64,000 bases of DNA from contig NZ_CP121464.1 of assembly GCF_029690045.1 (NCBI RefSeq), forward strand, positions 5,704,001-5,768,000. The letters run 5' to 3'. Numbering within the stretch: position 1 is the first letter of the stretch; every line of letters starts with the position of its first letter. A model generated the notes under the pieces. The model worked only from the letters and a program-made list of their open reading frames with translations, had not been told where the DNA came from and searched no databases. Below, one piece after another: positions 1 to 9,228 of the stretch. The translations under genes and the position numbers were made by a program. Source of the DNA: Janthinobacterium rivuli. Lineage in GTDB: Bacteria; Pseudomonadota; Gammaproteobacteria; Burkholderiales; Burkholderiaceae_D.

Positions 1-159
1 ATCGGCTTCACGCAATTTAACAGCACCGACGTGGTGCGCCACCCGCTCGTCGCACGCATCGTCGACGCGTATGAAACGGCGCAGGCGGCCAACGCCGACG
101 CCGCCCACCTGCCCTCCTTATTGAAACCAGCTGCCGCCAAAAATGTCCGAAAAAAATAA
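1..159 (+). CDS. phoH: PhoH-like ATPase, C-terminal end (partial)
   Basis: This is the last 52 codons of a gene that begins before the window. The fragment contains the pattern [12 protein letters not shown] followed by an Ala-rich tail, typical of the C-terminus of PhoH/YbeZ-type P-loop ATPases. The Walker motifs lie outside the window and cannot be checked. The reading frame overlaps the start of ybeY by 17 bp, and the order phoH-ybeY-corC-lnt is the conserved ybeZ-ybeY-ybeX-lnt arrangement of proteobacteria. PhoH proteins in this setting are thought to work with YbeY in RNA metabolism. The assignment rests on a short fragment plus synteny. Confidence 0.8.
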   Translation: MGFTQFNSTDVVRHPLVARIVDAYETAQAANADAAHLPSLLKPAAAKNVRKK

Positions 160-607
160 ACTGTCCTTGTCCGTGCAATACCCGGACACCCGCCTGGAAA
201 CCCTGATCACGCGCCCGAAAGTGCGCCGCTGGGTCAAGGCGGCCCTGTTCGCGCCGGCCGAATTCACGATCCGCTTCGTCGACGCGGAAGAAGGCCGCAG
301 CCTGAACCGCGACTACCGCGAAAAGGACTACGCCACCAACGTGCTGACCTTCGCCTACAACGAAGGCGAAGAACTGGCCGAGGACGAGCCGACGCGCGCC
401 GACATCATCCTGTGCACGGACGTGCTGGAAAAGGAGGCGCAAGAACAAAAGAAAAGCGTGGAAGAGCACACGGCCCATTTGATCGTCCACGGCGTGCTGC
501 ATGCGCAGGGCTACGACCACATGGATGACGAGGAAGCGGCCGAGATGGAGGACCTGGAAACGGACATCCTCGCGAAACTTGGCATTACCGACCCGTACAA
601 GGAGTAA
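143..607 (+). CDS. ybeY: Endoribonuclease YbeY (rRNA maturation factor)
   Basis: This 154-residue protein has normal length for YbeY, a cytoplasmic metal-dependent RNase that acts in 16S rRNA 3'-end processing and ribosome quality control. The zinc site [11 protein letters not shown] is intact at residues 116-126 (His116, His120, His126). The upstream [15 protein letters not shown] stretch is also characteristic of the family. The ATG lies inside the end of phoH, so the two are probably translationally coupled. The identification is firm from the signature and the neighbours. Confidence 0.96.
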   Translation: MSEKNKLSLSVQYPDTRLETLITRPKVRRWVKAALFAPAEFTIRFVDAEEGRSLNRDYREKDYATNVLTFAYNEGEELAEDEPTRADIILCTDVLEKEAQEQKKSVEEHTAHLIVHGVLHAQGYDHMDDEEAAEMEDLETDILAKLGITDPYKE

Positions 608-611
608 GCGC

Positions 612-1040
612 ATGGGAACCTGGGCCACAGACGCCTTCGGCAACGACTACGCCATGGATTGGGCGCAGGATTTGCACGAATATAAAACCCTGGAACTGGT
701 CGAGACGACGCTCGACAACGTCATCGACAGCCAGGAAGCGGAACTCGAGGCGCCGTTCGCCGCCGAGGCGCTGGCCGCGCTGGAAGTGATCGCGCGCCTG
801 CAGGGCCAGCCTGGCGAGGGCGAGGACGATCCGGCCACCGCGGAAGTAGACGAATGGGTGGCCGCCTGCAAGAAGAAAGTCACGCCGCCGCTGCTGGAAA
901 AAGCGCGCCTGGCCTTCGAGCGCATCACGGCCGAATCGTCGGAACTGCGCCAGCTGTGGCAGGACAGCGAGCATTTCGCCGACTGGCAGGCCGACGTGGC
1001 GGCCTTGCGCACACGCGTGCTGGGCCAGGAAGCGGCGTAA
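612..1040 (+). CDS. DUF4259 domain protein
   Basis: A 142-residue acidic protein begins 4 bp after the ybeY stop codon. The N-terminus MGTWATDAFGNDYAMDW matches the opening of DUF4259 proteins (typically MGTWG-x-G-x-F-x-N-D-x-A-x-DW). The rest is predicted helical and rich in Glu and Ala, with no signal peptide or membrane segment. The family has no established biochemical role. Its insertion between ybeY and corC is not part of the widely conserved cluster, so it may be a lineage-specific addition. The frame stays open upstream through ybeY, but the ATG at 612 fits the family start. Confidence 0.75.
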   Translation: MGTWATDAFGNDYAMDWAQDLHEYKTLELVETTLDNVIDSQEAELEAPFAAEALAALEVIARLQGQPGEGEDDPATAEVDEWVAACKKKVTPPLLEKARLAFERITAESSELRQLWQDSEHFADWQADVAALRTRVLGQEAA

Positions 1041-1157
1041 AACATCGCGCAACGGCGCACTTCAACGTATTAAATTTGCATCAAAAGCGGGGAAATCCGG
1101 TATGGCCCCACTTTTGGTGTATCCTATATCCCTTCGCAACAACGGCTCACGCCTCCT

Positions 1158-2036
1158 ATGCCCGAGCACCCTAGTGGCGTCAGAACTGACGTCAAGCCCC
1201 ACCGGTCACTGTTTGAACGCCTGACCGCACTCATTTCCCCCGAGCCAGAGAACCGTGCAGAATTGCTCGAAGTTCTACACGATGCGCATGAACGCAAGCT
1301 GATCGACGCCGACGCCCTGTCGATGATCGAAGGCGTGTTCCAGGTATCGGATCTCTGCGCGCGCGACATCATGATTCCCCGTTCGCAAATGGATGTCATC
1401 GACATCAGCAAGCCGATCGAGGAATGGATGCCGGAAGTCCTGTCGACCGCCCACTCGCGCTTCCCCGCGATCGAAGGCGAGCGCGACAAGGTTATCGGCA
1501 TCCTGCTGGCGAAAGACTTGCTGCGTTATTACGCAGAAGAAACTTTCGACGTCCGCGACATGCTGCGCCCCGCCATCTTCATCCCCGAATCGAAACGCCT
1601 GAATGTGCTGCTGCGCGATTTCCGCGCCAACCACAATCACATGGCCATCGTCGTCGATGAATACAGCGGCGTCGCCGGCCTGATCACCATCGAAGACGTG
1701 CTGGAACAGATCGTCGGCGACATCGAGGACGAATACGACTTCGACGAAGCCGAGGACAATATCCTCTCGCTCAAGGAAGGCCAGTTCGGTCCCCGCTGGC
1801 GTGTCAAGGCGCTGACCGAGATCGAACAGTTCAACGAAGAAGTGGGCAGCCACCTGGTCGACGACGACGTCGACACCATCGGCGGCCTCGTCTCGAAGTA
1901 CCTGGGCCGCATGGCGCACAAGGGCGATATTTTCGACCTGGGCAATCTGCGCTTCGAGGTGCTGCGCGCCGATGCGCGCCAGGTGCACGTGCTGCTCGTC
2001 GAGCGCCTGCCCAACGTGCCGGAACTGGAACTCTGA
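1158..2036 (+). CDS. corC: CBS-domain protein CorC/YbeX (HlyC/CorC family)
   Basis: This 292-residue soluble protein has two CBS domains (about residues 68-130 and 135-190) and a C-terminal CorC/HlyC domain (about 205-285). It lacks the DUF21 membrane domain, so it is the short CorC/YbeX type. Family signatures include DIMIPRSQMDVID near residues 70-82 and DEYSGVAGLITIEDVLEQIVGDI near 167-189. Members have been linked to magnesium/cobalt efflux through CorA, and YbeX also to ribosome metabolism. A corA gene is present in this window at 50374-51339. It sits directly upstream of lnt as in many proteobacteria. The start is an ATG following a 117 bp gap, so it may have its own promoter. Confidence 0.92.
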   Translation: MPEHPSGVRTDVKPHRSLFERLTALISPEPENRAELLEVLHDAHERKLIDADALSMIEGVFQVSDLCARDIMIPRSQMDVIDISKPIEEWMPEVLSTAHSRFPAIEGERDKVIGILLAKDLLRYYAEETFDVRDMLRPAIFIPESKRLNVLLRDFRANHNHMAIVVDEYSGVAGLITIEDVLEQIVGDIEDEYDFDEAEDNILSLKEGQFGPRWRVKALTEIEQFNEEVGSHLVDDDVDTIGGLVSKYLGRMAHKGDIFDLGNLRFEVLRADARQVHVLLVERLPNVPELEL

Positions 2037-2052
2037 CATGCGCGTGCTGTAA

Positions 2053-3633
2053 ATGCGTTTCAGACGCGTCGATCCCAACGCCCCCGCCAAACCGCCCCGC
2101 AGCACGTGGGCGCGCATGCTGACTGCCGCCATCGCTGGCGCCGTCGCGGTGCTGGCGTTCGCCCCTTTCGGCTATTGGCCCCTGCAAATCCTCAGCCTGG
2201 GTGTGCTGTTCTACCAGGTGCTGCGCGCATCGAACGTCAAGGCCGGCGCGCTGATCGGCTGGGCCTATGGCTTTGGCTGGTGCGCGGCCGGCACGCACTG
2301 GCTGTATATCTCCATGCACCGCTATGGCGACATGGCCGCGCCGATCGCCGCCATCGCCGTGGCCCTGCTGGCCCTCCTGATGGCCATTTACGTGGCCCTG
2401 GCCATGGGTGCGGCCGCCTGGCTGCGCCAGCGCTGGGTGCTGTCCCTGCCCGCCATGACCCTGCTGGTATTGCCCGCCACCTGGACCCTGTTCGAATGGA
2501 CGCGCGGCTGGCTGTTTACGGGTTTCCCGTGGCTGGCCACCGGTTACGCCCACAATGCCAGCCCGCTGGCCGGCTTTGCTCCCATCGTCGGCGCGTATGG
2601 CCTGGGCTGGCTGGCGGCGCTGTCGGCCGGCGCTCTGCTGCTGCTGACACATCGCACGCGCTGGTTTGCGCTGGGCGGCGTCATCGCCCTGTACGCGGCC
2701 GGTATCGGCTTGCAGTACGTGGCCTGGACGCACCCGGTCGGACGCCCGATCACGGTGCGCCTGTTGCAGGGCAACGTGCCGCAGCAGCAGAAATTCGACC
2801 CCGGCTTCGTGCTGGGCGCCCTGCAGATGTACCAGAGCGCCATCACCAGCGCGCCGGCCGACCTGATCGCCACGCCGGAAACAGCCGTCACCGTGCTGCC
2901 GCACCAGCTGCCGCCCGGCTATCTGGATAACCTGGCGGCGTATTCGCAGCAGACGGGCAGCACGATCTTGGTCGGCATGCCCGTGCTCGACGAGCAGCAG
3001 CGCTTCTACAATGCGGCCGTAGGGATCACGCCCAACGGCACAGAAGGCCCCTACTACCAGTACCGCAAACACCACCTGGTGCCGTTCGGCGAATTCGTGC
3101 CGCCCGGCCTGCACTGGTTTGTCGCCATGATGGCCATCCCGCTGGGCGACATGGGCCGCGGCGCGGAAGTCCAATCGCCTTTGCCCGTGCGCGACCAGCT
3201 GGTGCTGCCGAATATCTGCTACGAAGATTTGTTTGGCGAGGAAATCGCGGGACAGCTGGCCAGCGCCCACCGCCATGGCAAGCAGTCGGCGTCCGTGCTG
3301 CTCAATATCTCGAACCTGGCCTGGTTTGGCGACTCGATCGCCATCCCGCAGCATCTGCAGATTTCGCAGATGCGCAGCCTGGAAACGGGCCGCCCGATGC
3401 TGCGCTCGACGAACACGGGCGCCACCGCCGTCATCGACGGCAAGGGCGTGGTGCAAAGCCTGCTGCCGCCGGAGCAGCAAGCCACCCTGGCGGCCAAGGT
3501 GCAAGGCATGGGCGGCATGACGCCATACATTCTGTACGGCAATAAACTGGTGCTGGCCCTGGCCGCGCTGGCCCTGCTGACGGCCTTCCTGCTGTCGCGC
3601 GCCGCCCGCCGTGGCCGCGCCGCGCAGCAATAA
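2053..3633 (+). CDS. lnt: Apolipoprotein N-acyltransferase
   Basis: Lnt transfers the third acyl chain from a phospholipid to the N-terminal cysteine of diacylated lipoproteins in the inner membrane. The 526-residue protein has an N-terminal block of about six hydrophobic helices (residues 20-225), then a periplasmic nitrilase-like domain, and a last membrane helix near 505-518. The catalytic triad is visible: Glu276 in TPETAVTVLP, Lys339 in YRKHHLVPFGEF and Cys389 in NICYEDLF. It starts 16 bp after corC and is likely co-transcribed with it. No anomalies were seen. Confidence 0.96.
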   Translation: MRFRRVDPNAPAKPPRSTWARMLTAAIAGAVAVLAFAPFGYWPLQILSLGVLFYQVLRASNVKAGALIGWAYGFGWCAAGTHWLYISMHRYGDMAAPIAAIAVALLALLMAIYVALAMGAAAWLRQRWVLSLPAMTLLVLPATWTLFEWTRGWLFTGFPWLATGYAHNASPLAGFAPIVGAYGLGWLAALSAGALLLLTHRTRWFALGGVIALYAAGIGLQYVAWTHPVGRPITVRLLQGNVPQQQKFDPGFVLGALQMYQSAITSAPADLIATPETAVTVLPHQLPPGYLDNLAAYSQQTGSTILVGMPVLDEQQRFYNAAVGITPNGTEGPYYQYRKHHLVPFGEFVPPGLHWFVAMMAIPLGDMGRGAEVQSPLPVRDQLVLPNICYEDLFGEEIAGQLASAHRHGKQSASVLLNISNLAWFGDSIAIPQHLQISQMRSLETGRPMLRSTNTGATAVIDGKGVVQSLLPPEQQATLAAKVQGMGGMTPYILYGNKLVLALAALALLTAFLLSRAARRGRAAQQ

Positions 3634-3698
3634 GCGGCCGATATTGCCCGAAGAGTCACAGTGGGCCCGTAAAAACCGCTAAAATTAGCAAAACCCCG

Positions 3699-3730
3699 GC
3701 CCGGACGCGCTGCCAAGCATGCGTCCGGGC
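3699..3730 (+). repeat. Perfect 10-bp inverted repeat in the lnt-glyQ gap
   Basis: The arms GCCCGGACGC (3699-3708) and GCGTCCGGGC (3721-3730) pair perfectly around a 12-nt loop. The hairpin lies 66 bp after lnt and 50 bp before glyQ. No T-run follows it on the plus strand, so a standard intrinsic terminator is unlikely. It may be a leader hairpin of the glyQS message or a processing site. A TAAAAT hexamer at 3680-3685 could be a -10 element just upstream, but its -35 partner is unclear. Confidence 0.5.
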
Positions 3731-3780
3731 TTCAAGCAAACCTTAACAAAGCGCAGCCTCCCGCGCGGCGAACTCATACG

Positions 3781-4698
3781 ATGCTCACATTTCAACAAAT
3801 TATCCTGACCTTGCAAACCTATTGGGACAAGCAAGGTTGCGCCCTGCTCCAGCCTTACGACATGGAAGTCGGCGCCGGCACCTTCCACACCGGCACCTTC
3901 CTGCGCGCGATTGGCCCGGAACCGTGGCGCGCCGCGTATGTGCAGCCGTCGCGCCGCCCGAAAGATGGCCGCTATGGCGAAAACCCGAACCGCATGCAGC
4001 ACTACTACCAGTATCAGGTGGTCTTGAAGCCGGCGCCGGAAAACATCCTCGACCTGTATCTGGGTTCGCTGGCCGCCCTGGGCCTGGACTTGAAGCAGAA
4101 TGACGTGCGCTTCGTCGAAGACGACTGGGAAAGCCCGACTTTGGGCGCCTGGGGCCTGGGCTGGGAAGTCTGGCTGAACGGCATGGAAGTGACCCAATTT
4201 ACCTACTTCCAGCAAGTGGGCGGCCTCGATTGCAAGCCCGTGCTGGGCGAAATCACCTACGGCATCGAACGCCTGGCCATGTATCTGCAAGGCGTGGAAA
4301 ACGTGTACGACCTGGTGTGGACCGAGTGGGAAGAAAACGGCACCACGAAAAAACTGACCTACGGCGACGTCTTCCACCAGAACGAGGTGGAGCAATCGAC
4401 CTACAACTTCGAGCACGCGAATACGGACCTGCTGTTCGAACAGTTCGGCAACTACGAAGCGGAAGCGAAGCGTTTGATCGAGCTGCAACTGACCCTGCCC
4501 GCCTACGAGAAAATCATGAAGGCCTCGCACAGCTTCAATATGTTAGATGCGCGTGGCGCCATCTCGGTGACGGAACGCGCCGCCTACATCGGCCGCGTGC
4601 GCACCCTGTCGCGCCTGGTGGCACAAGCGTATTACGACTCGCGCGAGCGCCTCGGTTTCCCGATGCTGCCCGCCGCAGACCAACCCGCCGCCGCTTGA
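3781..4698 (+). CDS. glyQ: Glycyl-tRNA synthetase alpha subunit
   Basis: This is the 305-residue catalytic subunit of the alpha2beta2 bacterial glycyl-tRNA synthetase, which activates glycine and charges tRNA-Gly in the cytoplasm. The start [20 protein letters not shown] and internal blocks such as [20 protein letters not shown] and [14 protein letters not shown] are hallmark GlyQ sequences. The beta subunit gene follows 39 bp later in the same orientation, as expected for an obligate partner. The ATG is supported by the family N-terminus. Confidence 0.97.
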   Translation: MLTFQQIILTLQTYWDKQGCALLQPYDMEVGAGTFHTGTFLRAIGPEPWRAAYVQPSRRPKDGRYGENPNRMQHYYQYQVVLKPAPENILDLYLGSLAALGLDLKQNDVRFVEDDWESPTLGAWGLGWEVWLNGMEVTQFTYFQQVGGLDCKPVLGEITYGIERLAMYLQGVENVYDLVWTEWEENGTTKKLTYGDVFHQNEVEQSTYNFEHANTDLLFEQFGNYEAEAKRLIELQLTLPAYEKIMKASHSFNMLDARGAISVTERAAYIGRVRTLSRLVAQAYYDSRERLGFPMLPAADQPAAA

Positions 4699-4737
4699 TC
4701 GCCTAGCTCATACACCGCCGTACCAGACAAGAACACC

Positions 4738-6840
4738 ATGAACCAAACACTGCTCATCGAACTGCTGACCGAAGAACTGCCGCCGAAAGCGCTGGCCAAA
4801 CTGGGCGCCGCCTTCACGGCCGGCATCGTCAACGGCCTGAAGGCGCGCGACTTCCTCGAAGCCGACAGCGTCGCCACCAGCTACGCCTCGCCGCGCCGCC
4901 TGGCCGTCTCCATCACCAACGTGCGCGAAGTCTCGCCCGACAAATCGATCCGTGAAAAAGTCCTGCCCGTCTCCGTGGCGCTGGACGCGAACGGCAACGG
5001 CACGCCGCCGCTGGCCAAGAAACTGGCCGCGCTGGGCTTCCCCGACCTGACGGTGGCCGAGCTGGAACGCGCCGCCGACGGCAAGGCCGAGAGCTTCTTC
5101 TACACCTACACGGCGCCAGGCAGCCAGCTCGCCACCGGCGCGCAGGCGGCATTGACGGAGTCGGCCGCCAAGCTGCCGATTCCAAAACTGATGAGCTATC
5201 AGCGCCCGGACGGTAGCACCGTGCAGTTCGTGCGCCCGGCCCACAGCCTGATCGCCCTGCACGGCATCAATATCCTGCCCCTGACCCTGCTGGGCCTCGC
5301 GGCCGGCCGCACCACCCTGGGCCACCGCTTCCTGACCGACGGCGAACCGATCACCATCGCGCACGCGGAAAACTATGCGCCGTCGCTGATCCTCAACGCC
5401 AGCGTCATCGCCAGCAACGAGGAACGCAAGGAACGCATCCGCGCCCAGCTGCTGGACAAGGCTGGCGCCGACCAGGTCTTGATGCCCGAAGCGCTGCTCG
5501 ATGAAGTGACGGCCCTGGTCGAATGGCCGGTCGTGTATGAATGCCACTTCGAGGAAGAATTCCTGGCCGTGCCGCAGGAATGCCTGATCCTCACCATGCA
5601 GACGAACCAGAAATACTTCGCCCTGACGGACAGCGAAGGCAAGCTGCGTTCGCGCTTCCTGATCGTCTCGAACATCGAGACGGACACGCCCGAGCACATC
5701 ATCGGCGGCAACGAGCGCGTCGTGCGCCCGCGCCTGTCCGACGCCAAGTTCTTCTTCGAGCAAGACAAGAAGAAAACCCTGGCATCGCGTCTGCCGCTGC
5801 TGGCCAACGTCGTCTACCACAACAAACTGGGTACGCAAGCGGCCCGCACAGAAAGAGTAAAAGCATTAGCCGGCGCCATCGCCGCCAAGCTGCAATACGA
5901 CGTGGCCCTGGCCGAACGCGGCGCCCTGCTGGCCAAGGCCGATCTGCTGACCGACATGGTGGGCGAATTCCCCGAGCTGCAAGGCATCATGGGCACCTAC
6001 TATGCGCGCCATGACGGCGAGCCGGAAGAAGTGGCGCTGGCCGCCTCCGAACATTACCAGCCGCGCTTTGCCGGCGACAGCCTGCCAACCACCGGCACCG
6101 GCACCGCCGTGGCCCTGGCCGACAAGCTCGAAACCCTGGTCGGCATCTGGTCCATCGGCCTGGCGCCGACGGGCGACAAGGACCCGTTCGCGCTGCGCCG
6201 CCACGCGCTGGGCGTGCTGCGCATGCTGCTGGAAAAACGCTTGCCTTTGTCGATCCAGGGCTTGCTGGCAGATGCGGCCGCGCAGTTCGCCGCCGTACCA
6301 GGCTTCAAGGATCCGGTCGCGGATGTCACCACCTTCATGCTGGACCGCCTGCGCGGCATCCTGCGCGAGCGCGGTTTCTCGCCAAATGAAATCGAAGCCG
6401 TCGTGGCGCAAAACCCGGACCGCCTGGACGACATCGTGCAGCGCCTGGAAGCCGTGCAAGCCTTTGCCGCCCTGCCGGAAAGCGCCTCGCTGGCAGCGGC
6501 CAACAAGCGCATCACGAACATCCTGAAAAAGAACGAGGAAGCCGTGAGCCAGGTCGCCGCCGGCGGCGTCAACGTGGCGCTGCTGCAGGACGAAGCGGAG
6601 AAAAAACTCGCCGCCGCCGTCTCGCGCGTGCAGCCGGAAGTCGATGCGGCCTTTGCCAAGGGCGACTTCACCAGCACCCTGCAAACCCTGGCGCAGCTGC
6701 GTGACGACGTCGATGGCTTCTTCAATGACGTGATGGTGATGGCCGAGGATGTCGCCCTGCGCAACAACCGCCTGGCCTTGCTGTCGTCGCTGCACGGCAT
6801 GATGAACCGCGTGGCCGACATTTCCAAGCTGGTGGCATAA
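4738..6840 (+). CDS. glyS: Glycyl-tRNA synthetase beta subunit
   Basis: At 700 residues this is the usual length of the beta subunit, which binds tRNA-Gly and carries the anticodon-recognition C-terminal domain. The N-terminal [15 protein letters not shown] and the internal block VLTFxxNQKYFAL-like segment ([14 protein letters not shown], near residue 285) are typical of GlyS. The stop codon overlaps the start of gmhB (TAATG). It forms a glyQ-glyS-gmhB-plsC operon with its neighbours. Confidence 0.96.
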   Translation: MNQTLLIELLTEELPPKALAKLGAAFTAGIVNGLKARDFLEADSVATSYASPRRLAVSITNVREVSPDKSIREKVLPVSVALDANGNGTPPLAKKLAALGFPDLTVAELERAADGKAESFFYTYTAPGSQLATGAQAALTESAAKLPIPKLMSYQRPDGSTVQFVRPAHSLIALHGINILPLTLLGLAAGRTTLGHRFLTDGEPITIAHAENYAPSLILNASVIASNEERKERIRAQLLDKAGADQVLMPEALLDEVTALVEWPVVYECHFEEEFLAVPQECLILTMQTNQKYFALTDSEGKLRSRFLIVSNIETDTPEHIIGGNERVVRPRLSDAKFFFEQDKKKTLASRLPLLANVVYHNKLGTQAARTERVKALAGAIAAKLQYDVALAERGALLAKADLLTDMVGEFPELQGIMGTYYARHDGEPEEVALAASEHYQPRFAGDSLPTTGTGTAVALADKLETLVGIWSIGLAPTGDKDPFALRRHALGVLRMLLEKRLPLSIQGLLADAAAQFAAVPGFKDPVADVTTFMLDRLRGILRERGFSPNEIEAVVAQNPDRLDDIVQRLEAVQAFAALPESASLAAANKRITNILKKNEEAVSQVAAGGVNVALLQDEAEKKLAAAVSRVQPEVDAAFAKGDFTSTLQTLAQLRDDVDGFFNDVMVMAEDVALRNNRLALLSSLHGMMNRVADISKLVA

Positions 6841-7427
6841 TGGGCACGCCGGCGCTGAAACTGATTATTCTCGACCGCGATGGTGTCATTAATCATGACT
6901 CGCCGGACTTCATCAAGTCGCCTGCCGAATGGCTGCCGATACCCGGTTCGCTCGAGGCGATCGCCCGCCTGAACCAGGCTGGCTATCGCGTGGTCATCGC
7001 CTCGAACCAGTCTGGCATCGCGCGCGAATATTTCGACATGACGGTGCTCAACGCGATCCACCAGAAGATGCACACCCTGGCGCAGCAGGTGGGCGCCGAT
7101 ATCGACGCCATCTTCTTTTGCCCGCACGCGGGCGCGGACAATTGCGACTGCCGCAAGCCGAAACCGGGCATGTTCCATGAAATTTCGCAGCGCTACAACA
7201 CCAGCCTGAAAGGCGTGCCCACGGTCGGCGATTCGCTGCGCGACCTGCAGGCCGGTTTCATCAGCGGCTGCGTGCCCTACCTGGTATTGACGGGCAAGGG
7301 CGAAAAAACCAATGAAACGGGTGGCCTGCCGCCTGGCACCCAGGTCTTCGCCGACCTGGCCGCTGTCGTCAGCCACCTGCTCAAGGCGCCCGCGGCATCG
7401 GCGCCCGCCGTGGCATTGAGCATCTAA
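6840..7427 (+). CDS. gmhB: D-glycero-beta-D-manno-heptose 1,7-bisphosphate 7-phosphatase
   Basis: GmhB removes the 7-phosphate from heptose bisphosphate during ADP-heptose synthesis, feeding the LPS inner core built by WaaC at 11915-12937. The 195-residue HAD-superfamily protein has the nucleophile motif LDRDGVIN at residues 11-18. It also has the diagnostic zinc loop with Cys94, His96, Cys102 and Cys104 (CPHAGADNCDC). The ATG overlaps the glyS stop codon by one base, implying re-initiation. Histidinol-phosphatase relatives share the fold, but the zinc loop and context favour GmhB. Confidence 0.93.
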   Translation: MGTPALKLIILDRDGVINHDSPDFIKSPAEWLPIPGSLEAIARLNQAGYRVVIASNQSGIAREYFDMTVLNAIHQKMHTLAQQVGADIDAIFFCPHAGADNCDCRKPKPGMFHEISQRYNTSLKGVPTVGDSLRDLQAGFISGCVPYLVLTGKGEKTNETGGLPPGTQVFADLAAVVSHLLKAPAASAPAVALSI

Positions 7428-7443
7428 TCTTCGGAGAACCGCA

Positions 7444-8184
7444 TTGCGTAATATTTCCCTGTTCCTGCGATCCCTGCTGTTCATGATCATCATGATCGTG
7501 GCCACCATCGTCTGGGCCTGCGTGTGTTTTTTTGCCGCGCCATTGAGCTACAACAAGCGCTATTGGGTCACCTCGCGCTGGAACGTGTTTATCCTGTGGT
7601 GTGCCAAGGTCATTTGCGGCATCCGCTACGAAGTCAAGGGCGCCGAGAACTTCCCCGATGCGCCAGCCATCGTGCTGTCGAAGCACCAGTCGGCCTGGGA
7701 AACCATCTTCTTGCTTCCCAGCCTGCCACGCCCACTCGTGTATGTGTTCAAGAAGGAGATTTTGTACATCCCCTTCTTCGGCTGGGCCATGGCGCTGCTG
7801 CGCATGATCCCCATCGACCGCAAGCAGGGCAAGCATGCGTTCAAGAGCGTCGTCGCGCATGGCAAGCGACGCCTGGCCGATGGCCAATGGATTATCATGT
7901 TCCCTGAAGGGACCCGCATTCCCGTCGGCCAGGCGGGCAAGTACAAGAGCGGCGGCACGCGTCTGGCGATTGCCACGGGCGCCGTGGTGGTGCCGATTGC
8001 GCACAATTCAGGCGAGTGCTGGCCCAAGCAGTCATTCCTCAAACGCCCGGGACTGATCACCGTCTCGATAGGCAAACCGATTTCGCCGGAAGGGCAAACC
8101 CCGGACAGCATGATGCAACAGGTGGAAAATTGGATAGAATCAGAAATGCGCGTCATTTCGCCTCACGCCTACAACGCTGGCTAG
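7444..8184 (+). CDS. plsC: 1-acyl-sn-glycerol-3-phosphate acyltransferase (PlsC family)
   Basis: This inner-membrane enzyme family acylates lysophosphatidic acid to phosphatidic acid in phospholipid synthesis. The 246-residue protein has an N-terminal hydrophobic segment (about residues 6-28). Its motif I is KHQSAWE, an HX4E variant of HX4D, and its motif III is MFPEGTRIP. The start is a TTG, supported by a good ribosome-binding site, CGGAGAA, 7 bp upstream and by the lack of a better ATG. It lies 16 bp after gmhB in the same operon. A second, more divergent PlsC-family gene is at 21573-22382. Confidence 0.9.
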   Translation: MRNISLFLRSLLFMIIMIVATIVWACVCFFAAPLSYNKRYWVTSRWNVFILWCAKVICGIRYEVKGAENFPDAPAIVLSKHQSAWETIFLLPSLPRPLVYVFKKEILYIPFFGWAMALLRMIPIDRKQGKHAFKSVVAHGKRRLADGQWIIMFPEGTRIPVGQAGKYKSGGTRLAIATGAVVVPIAHNSGECWPKQSFLKRPGLITVSIGKPISPEGQTPDSMMQQVENWIESEMRVISPHAYNAG

Positions 8185-8228
8185 ACGGCATCAGCGCGGT
8201 CATCCAGGAGCCGACACTGCGCCAGCAG

Positions 8229-9164
8229 ATGAAGACCATCAAGGTCGGCGACCAGCAACTGGATTTGTTCGCGCATGACGTCTCGACCAGCACGCCCCCG
8301 GCGGTGCGCCCCACGGCACCGCCAGCGCCGCCCGTGGAGGCAAAGCCTGTAGTTCACCTGGCGCCGCCACCGGCGCCTGTCACGCCTCCCGCGCGCCCTG
8401 TCCTTCCCTCCCCGCCACGTACCGACGATGGCCCGCCATTGCGCCAGCTGCAGCTGGGCAGCCACCTCGTCGAATTCGCCCTGCGCCGCTCCACGCGCCG
8501 TTCCATCGGCTTCATGATCGACGATAACGGCTTGCGCGTGACGGCGCCCAAGCGCGTCACCCTGGCCGAAATCGACAACGCCATCCGCGCCAAGCAAGGC
8601 TGGATCGTCTCGAAGCTGCTGGAACGGGGCGAGCGCAAGGTGCAGCGCCAGCAGCGCCCGCCCGTGGCCTGGGTCGACGGCGCCGTGCTGCCTTACCTCG
8701 GCGGCGAGATCACCTTGCGATTGCACCAGGCACCGCGCCACCGCGCCAGCTTCCAGCGCGAGACGAATGAGCTGCACGTATGGGTCACGCCCACGGGCAG
8801 CGAGCAGCAGTTGAAGGAAAAAGTGAAGGGCTGGTTCCAGCATGAAGCGCGCCAGCTGTTCGAAGTGCGCCTGGACGTGTATGCGGACAAGCTGGGGGTG
8901 CAGTACGACTCGCTGTCGCTGTCGTCAGCCGGCACGCGCTGGGGCAGCTGCACCATCGAGCGCAAGATCCGCCTGAACTGGCGTTTGATCCACTTCGCCC
9001 TGCCGCTGATCGACTACGTGGTGGCGCACGAACTGTCGCACCTGCTGGAAATGAACCACAGCCCCCGCTTCTGGGCCACCGTGGAATCGATTTATCCCGA
9101 TTACGACGGCGCCAAGCAGGCGCTCAGAAAACGCTCGCAGGAGTTGCCCGTTTTGTTCCAATGA
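8229..9164 (+). CDS. YgjP/SprT-like zinc metallopeptidase (DUF45)
   Basis: This 311-residue protein ends in a metallopeptidase-like domain of the YgjP/DUF45 group. The zinc motif HELSH is at residues 267-271 and a third probable ligand, His277, is in MNHSPRFW. The segment SSAGTRWGSCT (about 232-242) is also typical. Residues 21-70 form an unusual Ala/Pro-rich linker, so the catalytic part is about residues 75-311. Substrates are unknown. It is the last gene of the glyQ-plsC run. The ATG at 8229 lacks a well-spaced ribosome-binding site, whereas AGGAG at 8206-8210 is well placed for an in-frame CTG at 8217, so the true start is uncertain by a few codons. Confidence 0.85.
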   Translation: MKTIKVGDQQLDLFAHDVSTSTPPAVRPTAPPAPPVEAKPVVHLAPPPAPVTPPARPVLPSPPRTDDGPPLRQLQLGSHLVEFALRRSTRRSIGFMIDDNGLRVTAPKRVTLAEIDNAIRAKQGWIVSKLLERGERKVQRQQRPPVAWVDGAVLPYLGGEITLRLHQAPRHRASFQRETNELHVWVTPTGSEQQLKEKVKGWFQHEARQLFEVRLDVYADKLGVQYDSLSLSSAGTRWGSCTIERKIRLNWRLIHFALPLIDYVVAHELSHLLEMNHSPRFWATVESIYPDYDGAKQALRKRSQELPVLFQ

Positions 9165-9228
9165 GACGGCACTACCGCCTGCGCCGTAGGCATGGGATAC
9201 TGGATGTTCCATCCTGCCCATTTCGTCC

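Noticed and set aside
1831..3630. A 599-codon minus-strand open frame over corC and lnt
   Set aside because: Low-complexity Gln/Arg/Gly-rich product; lnt on the plus strand has its full catalytic triad.
7444..8184. An inactive PlsC because motif I is HX4E rather than HX4D
   Set aside because: The KHQSAWE form is, to my knowledge, common among beta-proteobacterial PlsC proteins, and the FPEGTR motif is intact.
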